NCBI RefSeq assembly: GCF_000368025.1
Contig: NZ_KB849212.1
Coordinates: 429,819-485,721, forward strand
DNA: 55,903 nt
From: Acinetobacter parvus DSM 16617 = CIP 108168
GTDB taxonomy: Bacteria; Pseudomonadota; Gammaproteobacteria; Pseudomonadales; Moraxellaceae
Direction: 5' to 3'
Made by a program: the position numbers and the translations under genes
Part shown: positions 49,742 through 55,903 of the stretch, in pieces
How positions within the stretch are numbered: position 1 is the stretch's first letter
How the letters are laid out: each line of letters opens with the position of its first letter
The notes under the pieces: generated by a model
The model's input: only the letters and a program-made list of their open reading frames with translations
Told to the model about the DNA's origin: nothing
The model's database searches: none

Positions 49742-50197
49742 ATGGAACAAAACGTTTTAAATCACAACCGCAGTTATACGCTAGGCAAGTCTTTTCTTGT
49801 CGGTAGCGTATTTTCAGTAGCGACCTTGGTTGGCTTAACTGGTGCTTATGCGCTTGTAACAAAGCCTATCCAATCTGCACCTGTTTACTCGTTTGGCAAT
49901 ACACATTCAATGTATGGCGTGATGTCAGTAAAAATCACATCTGACACTACTGGTGAAGCGATCGTTAATCTTGATGGTTACCACGTTTTTACCAGCTTCG
50001 ATTTTGAGTTGGTTCCTGATTACAACGGCGCGTTAGGTAGCGACACAAAGGCCGTATTCATTACAAATCTGGCTGTAGACCGTGTACTCACCCCAAGCGG
50101 TGGCAACTATAACGATTTCACGAACTCTGATGACATCAGAAATATGATTTCTGTAATCACTGCTCACATCGAACGCAACAATATGGTAAGGGGGTGA
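49742..50197 (+). CDS. Membrane-anchored protein, first gene of the PL operon
   Basis: The product has 151 residues from the ATG at 49742 (GAGG 6 bases upstream; the ATG at 49730 is rejected). One transmembrane helix (about 18-40, SVFSVATLVGLTGAYAL) with a short cytoplasmic start, then an external beta-rich part (EAIVNLDGYHVFTSFDFELV). No family is recognised. As the first gene of the early operon it may modify the host envelope or other phages' entry, but that is only inference. Confidence 0.5.
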   Translation: MEQNVLNHNRSYTLGKSFLVGSVFSVATLVGLTGAYALVTKPIQSAPVYSFGNTHSMYGVMSVKITSDTTGEAIVNLDGYHVFTSFDFELVPDYNGALGSDTKAVFITNLAVDRVLTPSGGNYNDFTNSDDIRNMISVITAHIERNNMVRG

Positions 50198-50201
50198 TCT
50201 G

Positions 50202-50384
50202 ATGAAACTGGAACTAGAAAACCTTTCAGAAGCACAAGCTATGGCTTTGGCTCAATTCGTTAAGCGTGTTGGCTGGAACGAAATCCGTGTAAATGCTGTA
50301 AACGATGATGAAGCATATCTCATGCGTGATGCAATTTCAAAACTTCAAGACGCACTGGCTCGCCAGGGCTATGCGCCACGTTAA
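50202..50384 (+). CDS. Small helical protein of the PL operon (DUF7706-like)
   Basis: The 60-residue helical protein (MKLELENLSEAQAMALAQFV, EAYLMRDAISKLQDALARQG) resembles small conserved proteins of Acinetobacter and related phages. It starts 4 bases after the previous stop, in a compact operon. The function is unknown. Confidence 0.55.
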   Translation: MKLELENLSEAQAMALAQFVKRVGWNEIRVNAVNDDEAYLMRDAISKLQDALARQGYAPR

Positions 50385-50394
50385 GGGGTTGATC

Positions 50395-50724
50395 ATGGAA
50401 AAGAAACGCTTCACCACCCCATTCCGCGAGTTCATTACCCGTGATGACGCTGGACGCTACCACGTTCGCTTAGGCCCTCAAACCTTTTCAACCAACTACA
50501 CCTTTACTGATATTCGTATCGAAACCGAGAACGGCGGTACACCTGTTGAGCCTGATTATTTGAAAGCTAAACCATGGATTCTTCATAATCTACAGCAAGA
50601 AGTTGGTGATCAACGTAAAAAAGAGCGTGAAGCAATGTATGCGAAAGACTGCTTTCAGCGCACACCATATAGCAAGAACCAGCGTATGGCTTACAACAAC
50701 GCTAAATTTAATAAGGGGTTGTAA
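50395..50724 (+). CDS. Hypothetical protein of the PL operon
   Basis: The 109-residue protein starts at ATG 50395 with AAGGGG upstream; longer in-frame starts overlap the previous gene and have no ribosome site. It contains FREFITRDDAGRYHVRLGPQ and a basic, helical second half (EVGDQRKKEREAMYAKDCFQ). No family is recognised. It may bind DNA or modify the annealing protein that follows it. Confidence 0.5.
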   Translation: MEKKRFTTPFREFITRDDAGRYHVRLGPQTFSTNYTFTDIRIETENGGTPVEPDYLKAKPWILHNLQQEVGDQRKKEREAMYAKDCFQRTPYSKNQRMAYNNAKFNKGL

Positions 50725-50726
50725 TC

Positions 50727-51845
50727 ATGGCTTTAAATATTATTACACCTACTCAAGTTATCCCAGTAAATGCAATCAAAGTTTACTACTACGGCGATCC
50801 AGGCATGTACAAAACAACATTAGGTATGACTGCTGATAAGCCACTAATTATTGATGCAGACCAGGGTGCATATCGAACTGGTGGAAATCGTCGCGGTGAT
50901 GTTGTTGTGGCTAAAACTTGGTTGGATATTTCAAATATCACTGAAGAGGATCTAGCACCATATAACACAGTTGTTTTTGACACTATTGGTCGCGTGTTGG
51001 ATCTAATCAAAACGCATTTAGCAAATAACAGCAAAAATACCAAAAGTGATGGCTCATTAAAATTAAACGTCCAAGGTGTAGCTAATAACATGTTTAGCTT
51101 GTTTGTTAATAAGTTAATTGGCTATGGCAAAGATGTAGTTTTTATCGCTCATGCTACGGAAGATAAGAACGACACTTTAACCTTGGTTCGCCCAGATCTT
51201 GGAGGTAAAAATCGTCAAGAAATATATCGCCTTGCTGATGCAATGGCGTATTTAGCTGAAGAGACGGACTCACGCGGTAATTCTAATAAAGTTCTAAAAT
51301 TTAGAGCTGGTGAGGGATTCCATACCAAGGATTCTGGCAACCTTGGAAATGTAATTGTTCCTGATTTAACTAAAACAGAAAATAATAATTTTCTAGCATC
51401 ATTAATTCAGCAGACTAAAAATCATTTAAACACGCTTACCCCAGAACAAAAGCAAGCAATGCAACTACAACAAGACTGGGATCAATGGATTAAGTCTTGT
51501 GATGAGTCTCAATTTGCAAGTGAGTTCAATACTTTGTTTGAAAGCCTTAATAGAGAACACCCATACCACAAATCAATGTGGGAATACATGAAAGAGGTTG
51601 CCTTAAATCACGGGTTAGCTTTTAACACAGATACTAAACGTTGGTTTGAGCCAGAAAACTCCCCTAATTTTATTGATGTTGGTCAGCGCGACCAATTACA
51701 GGCTTTCATTGATGAGCGCGGGCTTGATGTAAAAACCATCTGTGAACATTTCGGCATTGACTCACTTATGCAAGTTGAAGTCGCACAGCTTAATGCGGTT
51801 CAACAAGAAATTGATAATTTGGCAAAACAAGGAATTCAGGCATGA
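50727..51845 (+). CDS. Sak4-like RecA-fold ATPase (single-strand annealing)
   Basis: The 372-residue protein has a Walker A-like GDPGMYKT (23-30), a Walker B-like VVFDTIGRV, and the FIAHATEDKND sensor-like region, typical of AAA_24/Sak4 proteins that anneal DNA for phage recombination. The C-terminal part (about 240-372) is helical and variable. It precedes a DEDD exonuclease gene, with a 4-base overlap, forming an exonuclease-annealase pair. Confidence 0.8.
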   Translation: MALNIITPTQVIPVNAIKVYYYGDPGMYKTTLGMTADKPLIIDADQGAYRTGGNRRGDVVVAKTWLDISNITEEDLAPYNTVVFDTIGRVLDLIKTHLANNSKNTKSDGSLKLNVQGVANNMFSLFVNKLIGYGKDVVFIAHATEDKNDTLTLVRPDLGGKNRQEIYRLADAMAYLAEETDSRGNSNKVLKFRAGEGFHTKDSGNLGNVIVPDLTKTENNNFLASLIQQTKNHLNTLTPEQKQAMQLQQDWDQWIKSCDESQFASEFNTLFESLNREHPYHKSMWEYMKEVALNHGLAFNTDTKRWFEPENSPNFIDVGQRDQLQAFIDERGLDVKTICEHFGIDSLMQVEVAQLNAVQQEIDNLAKQGIQA

Positions 51846-52516
51846 GCGCAATTATTTTAGATACCGAAACTCATGACATGAATGGCTATCCAATCGAGAT
51901 AGCCCATGTTCCTGTATTCTTCGAAAACGGTGAGTTGGTCGTCAATAAAGATGCTTGTTTTGATGAGTACTTTTCTTGTCCTCAGCCTATCAGCTACGGC
52001 GCTATGGCTGTGCATCACATACTTGAATCTGACATCGCTGGCAAACCAAGTTACGAAACTTTTCGGTTGCCTGAGGGCATCCAATACATCATTGGCCACA
52101 ATGTTGATTATGACATCCAAGCTATAAAGTTGGCTGATAAATCAGTAAATGTAAAAGCGATTTGCACCTTGGCTCTGTCTCGAATGGTCTGGCCAGAAGA
52201 TGCACATAATCTCTCTGCTCTGATTTACAAATTCACTAACGGCTCAATTAAAGCACGCGAATCAATTCGCAATGCCCACAATGCAAAGCAGGATGTGCTG
52301 CTTACTGCTGTGCTTTTAAAACAAATATGTAAAGTTCTTGGTGTTAAAGACTTGCAATCACTTTACCTATTTTCCGAGCAAGCACGTATCCCCACCCGCA
52401 TGCCATACGGCAAACATAAGCACACTTTAATCAAAGACATCCCTGCTGATTACGTTGTTTGGCTGCTTAAACAGGATGACTTAGATCCTTATTTACGCAA
52501 AGCATTAAAAGGATAA
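51842..52516 (+). CDS. DEDD-family exonuclease (DnaQ/ExoX-like)
   Basis: The 224-residue protein has ExoI (IILDTETHD, Asp and Glu), ExoII (IGHNVDYDIQA) and ExoIII (RNAHNAKQDVLLT, His and Asp) motifs. A C-terminal domain follows (MPYGKHKHTLIKDIP, DUF3820-like). It should degrade a strand to give single-stranded DNA to the Sak4-like protein. It overlaps the annealase gene by 4 bases. Confidence 0.85.
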   Translation: MSAIILDTETHDMNGYPIEIAHVPVFFENGELVVNKDACFDEYFSCPQPISYGAMAVHHILESDIAGKPSYETFRLPEGIQYIIGHNVDYDIQAIKLADKSVNVKAICTLALSRMVWPEDAHNLSALIYKFTNGSIKARESIRNAHNAKQDVLLTAVLLKQICKVLGVKDLQSLYLFSEQARIPTRMPYGKHKHTLIKDIPADYVVWLLKQDDLDPYLRKALKG

Positions 52517-52520
52517 GAAG

Positions 52521-53507
52521 ATGAACAATATTTTAAATGCACAAGAAGCTTTTGCAGCAATCCAACAAGGTAAAAATGTTCTTTGCCGATTTGCTGGCAA
52601 TGGTGCTTTGCCTGCTGAAAAAGATTTCAGCACGCTTGATCAAATGCCTGCAATGGTATTTGTCTGGCCCAATTATGAGTTTTGCATTCAGATCGAAATG
52701 ATCGAGTTGGCTGGAATCAGGTTTACCAAGCCATTGACCATGGATGAGATTCAGGATGGTCAAGATATCTTTGTAATGCAGCCTCACGGGGTTGTTTACC
52801 ACCAAAAGTTTAGCCGTGAAGTTGACGGAATGATTGAAAGTGTAATGGGTGGCTTTGTTCAACGAGATGCTGAAAATGCCAAGCTTCAATATGAAGCATT
52901 TTGCAAAGCTGTAGGTTTTAATCCGCTTGAAGCTAACATTGAAATTATTGAGCAGAATCAGAAAAAACGCTCTCGTAAGCAAAAACCATCTGCATCAGAT
53001 GCGGTTACACAATTAGATTCAGTCAATGATGACATCTCTATTGATGACATTATTGGGCCAGTCAGTGAACAATCTTTGCCACAAGTTGATGAGCATATAA
53101 AAACTCAATCATCTGATTACTGCGACACTTTGGATGAACAACTTGAATTTGTAAAACTTCGGGATGATCTGCTCAATCGGGCAACCAATGGCAAAACACC
53201 AGCAGAAGTTAATGCGCTCGATCGTTACACAAGAACGTGGACTGAAGAACAGCGTGCGCCTCTTCTGAGAGCTATGCACAAACGCCTTGAAGAATTGCAA
53301 AGCCAGGTCGCTACTGTTCAACAAGAACCGCCATCATTAATGGTTCAGATTCAAAACGCATCTGATCTCACAACGCTTGACGCTTTAGAGATTGATGTCC
53401 CAACACGTCATCCTGATATACAGCCACGTTTGATGGGGTATGTAAAAAAACGCCGCTTTGAACTTGAACAACTAGAAAGCGCTGCCAATGATGAGGCCCT
53501 GCCATGA
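52521..53507 (+). CDS. Hypothetical protein, recombination operon
   Basis: The 328-residue protein has a small N-terminal domain (LNAQEAFAAIQQGKNVLCRF), a basic and disordered middle (about 147-205, KKRSRKQKPSASDA) and a helical C-terminus. It is encoded after the exonuclease gene and before several overlapping small genes, so it probably belongs to the recombination set. The specific role is unknown. Confidence 0.55.
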   Translation: MNNILNAQEAFAAIQQGKNVLCRFAGNGALPAEKDFSTLDQMPAMVFVWPNYEFCIQIEMIELAGIRFTKPLTMDEIQDGQDIFVMQPHGVVYHQKFSREVDGMIESVMGGFVQRDAENAKLQYEAFCKAVGFNPLEANIEIIEQNQKKRSRKQKPSASDAVTQLDSVNDDISIDDIIGPVSEQSLPQVDEHIKTQSSDYCDTLDEQLEFVKLRDDLLNRATNGKTPAEVNALDRYTRTWTEEQRAPLLRAMHKRLEELQSQVATVQQEPPSLMVQIQNASDLTTLDALEIDVPTRHPDIQPRLMGYVKKRRFELEQLESAANDEALP

Positions 53508-53647
53508 AATTTAAATATTCAACCATTACCCGAACACTTCAAGTGTTCGGGGGCAAGATGACTCACATTTTTGAAAATGTTGGGATTGGTGAGATTGATG
53601 ATCTCATTGTTAATGCGAAGTTTAAAGAAGCGACTTGGAGAAAGTGA
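53504..53647 (+). CDS. 47-residue protein coupled to both neighbours
   Basis: ATG 53504 overlaps the previous TGA (ATGA), and its TGA at 53645-53647 overlaps the next ATG. The product (MKFKYSTITRTLQVFGGKMT, then HIFENVGIGEIDDLIVNAKF) is a short basic-acidic protein. A perfect inverted repeat lies in its codons 9-16. The overlaps on both sides make it likely real. Confidence 0.6.
   Translation: MKFKYSTITRTLQVFGGKMTHIFENVGIGEIDDLIVNAKFKEATWRK
53529..53551. repeat. 11-bp inverted repeat inside a small gene
   Basis: CCCGAACACTT and AAGTGTTCGGG are perfect inverted copies separated by one base. The dyad lies inside codons 9-16 of the small gene. It could be a regulator site or an mRNA stem. It is unlikely to be chance at this length, but coding constraints may contribute. 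Confidence 0.6.
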
Positions 53648-53883
53648 TGTCAAATCAAGATCAAGTTAAGTTTGTTTTGATGCCAGTTGAATTAAGTTAT
53701 GAAGCCGCTACTAAACGAGCTAATGAACAATTTGAAGAAAATTCAAAATTATTTAAAAACATGCATCGTGATTGTACAGAACAAGAGTTCACACGATTGA
53801 AAAAACGTTGGTTAGAAAACCGAGTTGAGCAACTTAAAGACCAGTATCGCGAAATGGTTAAAGCAGTTGGGGTGATGCCATGA
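53647..53883 (+). CDS. Hypothetical helical protein
   Basis: The 78-residue protein starts at ATG 53647 (overlapping the previous TGA); an in-frame TTG at 53635 is rejected. It is nearly all helical and charged (YEAATKRANEQFEENSKLF, EFTRLKKRWLENRVEQLKDQ). This looks like a coiled-coil or DNA-associated accessory of the operon. Its TGA overlaps the next start. Confidence 0.55.
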   Translation: MSNQDQVKFVLMPVELSYEAATKRANEQFEENSKLFKNMHRDCTEQEFTRLKKRWLENRVEQLKDQYREMVKAVGVMP

Positions 53884-53960
53884 AAGAAAGATTATATGGT
53901 TTTTCATTTCTACTATTTATAGCAGTTCTATATTTATTATGTGGAGGGGTGAATGGATAA
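53880..53960 (+). CDS. 26-residue membrane miniprotein
   Basis: ATG 53880 overlaps the TGA of the preceding gene and opens 26 codons, MKERLYGFSFLLFIAVLYLL then CGGVNG. It is a single hydrophobic helix with a basic start, typical of a membrane mini-protein. Overlap on both sides favours translation. Confidence 0.5.
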   Translation: MKERLYGFSFLLFIAVLYLLCGGVNG

Positions 53961-54168
53961 ATATATAACCTCTAATTGTGTATGTGATATTTTTAAAATC
54001 ACTAAACGCACTTTAAATAGGTGGGAAGTAAAAAGCCCTTGGGGTATTCCATTCCCTGCCCCAGCTTTAAAATCAGATGGCGGCACAATGAAACGTTACT
54101 TAACTGAAGATGTAATGAAATGGGAACAAGAGTGCAGTAATTTGGAAGTTGAGCAAAAAGCTATATAA
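53953..54168 (+). CDS. Excisionase-like HTH protein
   Basis: The 71-residue protein has a MerR/AlpA-type winged-helix start (SNCVCDIFKITKRTLNRWE) and a short tail (RYLTEDVMKWEQECSN). It is the last gene before attR and lies on the other side of attP from int in the circular phage, as lambda xis does. The likely role is recombination directionality factor: bending attR and steering the integrase to excision. Confidence 0.7.
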   Translation: MDKYITSNCVCDIFKITKRTLNRWEVKSPWGIPFPAPALKSDGGTMKRYLTEDVMKWEQECSNLEVEQKAI

Positions 54169-54223
54169 ATAGTATGAATGTTGAAAATCACGAAACTCAA
54201 TGGTTTTTAAGCAGAATCAATGA

Positions 54224-54252
54224 TTGTTAGCATATATACCTTACTATATACT
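54224..54252 (+). promoter_or_regulatory. Phage-borne promoter for lysC
   Basis: TTGTTA (54224-54229), a 17-base spacer and TATACT (54247-54252) lie inside the prophage and read rightwards across the att site into lysC. The start point would be near 54259, giving a leader of about 120 bases. No terminator lies between, so transcripts of the PL operon could also reach lysC. Confidence 0.6.
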
Positions 54253-54296
54253 TGTCCGCTCAATCGCACCTTGCAAAAAACTCAGTCTTTTCAGTT

Positions 54297-54316
54297 GTGT
54301 ACATAAGAGTGTACAT
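54297..54316. promoter_or_regulatory. Arm-type sites at the right end
   Basis: GTGTACAT occurs at 54297-54304 and 54309-54316 (direct repeats of GTGTACATAA), matching the octamer near attL. They are 61 bases from the attR core and between it and the excisionase gene. Confidence 0.6.
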
Positions 54317-54376
54317 AAAGAAAAAAACAGGAAGCAAGAACAAACTTTACCTGTATTATTTCAAGGGTTTAGGTAA

Positions 54377-54397
54377 TATGGCATTAATCGTTCAAAA
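54377..54397. repeat. attR core (21 bp)
   Basis: Identical to 8817-8837. It contains the start codon and first codons of the intact lysC. Left of it is phage DNA; right of it is host lysC. Confidence 0.9.
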
Positions 54398-55658
54398 ATA
54401 TGGCGGCACCTCTATGGGTACTCCTGAGCGCATTTTAAATGTTGCTCGTCGTGTCAAGCGCTGGCATGATCACGGTCACAAGGTGGTCGTGGTTGTGTCT
54501 GCAATGAGTGGTGAAACCAACCGCCTGCTTGCGCTTGCAAAAGCCATTACCAGCACACCTGATCCACGTGAACTTGATCAAATGGTATCAACGGGTGAAC
54601 AGGTTACGATTTCCATGTTAGCGATGGCGCTGAACTCGATTGGTGTGGAAGCTAAATCCTATACAGGTCGTCAGGTCGGTATCAAGACTGACAGCGCATT
54701 CACCAAAGCCCGTATTGAATCCATTGATACTGAGGTTATGTCTGCTAACCTTGATGCGGGCCGTGTTCTGGTTGTTGCAGGCTTTCAGGGTTTTGATGCC
54801 GATGGCAATATCACAACCTTAGGTCGTGGTGGTTCTGATACCTCTGGCGTTGCACTTGCTGCGGCATTAAAGGCAGATGAATGCCAGATCTACACTGATG
54901 TAGATGGTGTATATACCACCGACCCACGTGTTGCACCCAAAGCTAAAAAAGTGGATCGTATTTCATTTGAAGAAATGCTGGAAATGGCATCTTTGGGTTC
55001 AAAGGTCTTACAAATTCGCTCTGTTGAATTCGCAGGTAAATATCAGGTTCCATTACGCGTATTATCAAGTTTTGATAATGATGATGATGGCGCATTTGAT
55101 GAAGAATTTAAACAAAACGTAGGCACACTTATTACTACTGAGGCAGAAGACGACATGGAACAACCAATTATCTCAGGTATCGCATTTAACCGTGACGAAG
55201 CAAAATTAACAATTTTGGGTGTTCCTGACGTTCCAGGTGTTGCATCTAAAATTTTATCACCAATCGGTGCGGCAAACATTGAAGTGGATATGATTATCCA
55301 GAATGTGGAAGAAGATGGCACCACTGATTTTACTTTCACAGTGAACCGTGGCGAGCTTGCGAAAGCGAAAAAGATTCTGGAAGAAACTGCTACAGCCATT
55401 GGCGCACGTGAAGTTGCAACACGCGACGATATCGTAAAAGTGTCCATTGTGGGTGTAGGCATGCGCTCGCATGCAGGTGTGGCAAGCAAAATGTTTACTG
55501 CACTGGCTGAAGAAGGCATCAATATCCTGATGATATCCACTTCTGAAATCAAGATTTCAGTGATTATTGAAGAAAACTATTTAGAGCTTGCGGTACGTTG
55601 TTTACATACTGTTTTTGGTTTAGACCGTGAACATGGCGAAAGCAGTGCACGTGCTTAA
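54378..55658 (+). CDS. lysC: Aspartate kinase
   Basis: The 426-residue enzyme begins MALIVQKYGGTSMGTPERIL, with the kinase KYGGTSM loop, and has two C-terminal ACT domains (about residues 265-426, GVASKILSPIGAANIEVDMI and GVGMRSHAGVASKMF) for feedback control by lysine and threonine. It phosphorylates aspartate at the entry to lysine, threonine, methionine and diaminopimelate synthesis. The start at 54378 equals the relic at attL. Upstream in-frame codons (TTG 54252, GTG 54297, GTG 54309) lie in the phage and are rejected. Its promoter and ribosome region are now phage DNA. Confidence 0.95.
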   Translation: MALIVQKYGGTSMGTPERILNVARRVKRWHDHGHKVVVVVSAMSGETNRLLALAKAITSTPDPRELDQMVSTGEQVTISMLAMALNSIGVEAKSYTGRQVGIKTDSAFTKARIESIDTEVMSANLDAGRVLVVAGFQGFDADGNITTLGRGGSDTSGVALAAALKADECQIYTDVDGVYTTDPRVAPKAKKVDRISFEEMLEMASLGSKVLQIRSVEFAGKYQVPLRVLSSFDNDDDGAFDEEFKQNVGTLITTEAEDDMEQPIISGIAFNRDEAKLTILGVPDVPGVASKILSPIGAANIEVDMIIQNVEEDGTTDFTFTVNRGELAKAKKILEETATAIGAREVATRDDIVKVSIVGVGMRSHAGVASKMFTALAEEGINILMISTSEIKISVIIEENYLELAVRCLHTVFGLDREHGESSARA

Positions 55659-55707
55659 TTAATAGCTGCTTAAACATATTTACTTTCAAGTAAATAGTAA
55701 AAAAATA

Positions 55708-55739
55708 AGAGCCACTATAGTTTTTACTACAGTGGCTCT
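55708..55739 (+). terminator. Intrinsic terminator of lysC
   Basis: Arms 55708-55720 and 55727-55739 pair over 13 positions with one mismatch (AGAGCCACT/AGTGGCTCT core) around a TTTTTA loop. The flanks are A-rich before and T-rich after, so it can act in both directions. Confidence 0.75.
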
Positions 55740-55903
55740 GTTATATTAACCCATGAGGTTTTTCAGAGCATCTCAACAGAACTTACGAAAAAATATTGTT
55801 TTTACTTATTTCTAGGACTTACGCATTGACGGATTCAAAAAAGTATTAAAATAGTTTATAAAGTATCTGTGATCAGACGAACTAAACATGCTTCTACAGC
55901 AAC
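55740..55903. other. Right edge, no identified gene
   Basis: No csrA start is visible, although csrA usually follows lysC in Acinetobacter and Pseudomonas. The last 90 bases include AGGACTTACGCATTGACGG and an ATG near 55889 that opens MLLQQ before the window ends. These could be the edge of an insertion sequence or simply intergenic DNA. Confidence 0.3.

Larger units (their letters stand above)
8817..54397. mobile_element. Complete lambda-like siphovirus prophage integrated in the lysC start
   Basis: The element runs from core repeat to core repeat, about 45.6 kb. It holds integrase, an immunity region, replication, recombination, terminase, portal, capsid, tail, spike and lysis genes, all with open frames and none visibly broken. 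Gene order (cI, cro, cII, replication, Q, terminase, head, tail, lysis, and int and xis meeting at att) follows lambda. The tail gene set (DUF2460, DUF2163/BR0599, NlpC/P60, J-like tip, long tape measure) indicates a long non-contractile tail. It appears competent for induction, though this is inferred only from intact frames. Confidence 0.95.

Noticed and set aside
54252..54377. Upstream in-frame extension of LysC from TTG 54252
   Set aside because: The TTG overlaps the -10 of the phage promoter, lacks a ribosome site, and the MALIVQK start is the conserved one also preserved in the attL relic.
55043..55552. 169-codon ORF opposite lysC
   Set aside because: It is antisense to the conserved ACT domains of lysC and has a composition typical of a shadow frame.
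1..55903. CRISPR array
   Set aside because: No regularly spaced direct repeats with unique spacers were seen, and no cas genes.

Overview
The window is a piece of an Acinetobacter chromosome carrying one complete, lambda-like siphovirus prophage. The host assignment rests on the flanking genes (purA, hisZ, a GAPDH/Epd-type dehydrogenase, alaS, lysC), whose products read like Acinetobacter proteins, on the AT-rich composition, and on a prophage UmuD with the long N-terminus described in this genus. It is recognition by eye; no search was run.

Layout. 1-8750 is host DNA: a gene tail and a non-coding stretch, purA, hisZ, a lipoprotein gene, a small membrane coiled-coil gene and an epd/gap gene (all minus strand), then alaS (plus). 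8817-54397 is the prophage, about 45.6 kb, bounded by a 21-bp direct repeat that contains the first codons of lysC. 54378-55903 is host again: an intact lysC, its terminator and an unexplained right edge. The phage entered at the very start of lysC. It leaves a nine-codon relic next to alaS and supplies both a new promoter and the ribosome-binding region for the intact lysC copy.

Prophage, left to right: integrase with arm-type repeats; a DNA-damage cassette on the plus strand (SRAP protein, UmuD-like protease, UmuC polymerase, small ORF); then about 34 kb on the minus strand, transcribed from high to low coordinates: cro, cII, small ORFs, cytosine and adenine methyltransferases, a replication initiator and helicase loader, a DUF1064 nuclease, a Q-like antiterminator, a regulated AAA ATPase gene, a metallopeptidase-like gene, terminase, portal, head, tail (with a -1 frameshift chaperone, a long tape measure and a large tail spike), holins and endolysin. 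On the plus strand are cI, an unknown gene, a Panacea-domain gene with a PemK-like partner, and then a recombination/excision operon (Sak4-like annealing ATPase, DEDD exonuclease, small ORFs, excisionase-like HTH) that ends at attR.

Regulation can be read almost completely and matches lambda. Two clusters of three operators (TTAGG-N4-CCTAA) lie 2.3 kb apart and bracket cI plus its co-oriented genes, as OR and OL bracket cI-rexAB. A TTGC-N6-TTGC CII box sits over the cII start (pRE-like). An OOP-like antisense RNA unit faces the cII 3' end. A late promoter follows Q directly and runs into a proximal terminator (pR'-tR'-like), and short intrinsic terminators sit in front of many late genes. The main candidates for new biology are the Panacea pair in the rexAB position, the promoter swap at lysC, the operator-controlled AAA ATPase, and an exported-protein gene pair inside the tail operon whose second product ends in the same tail as the minor head protein.
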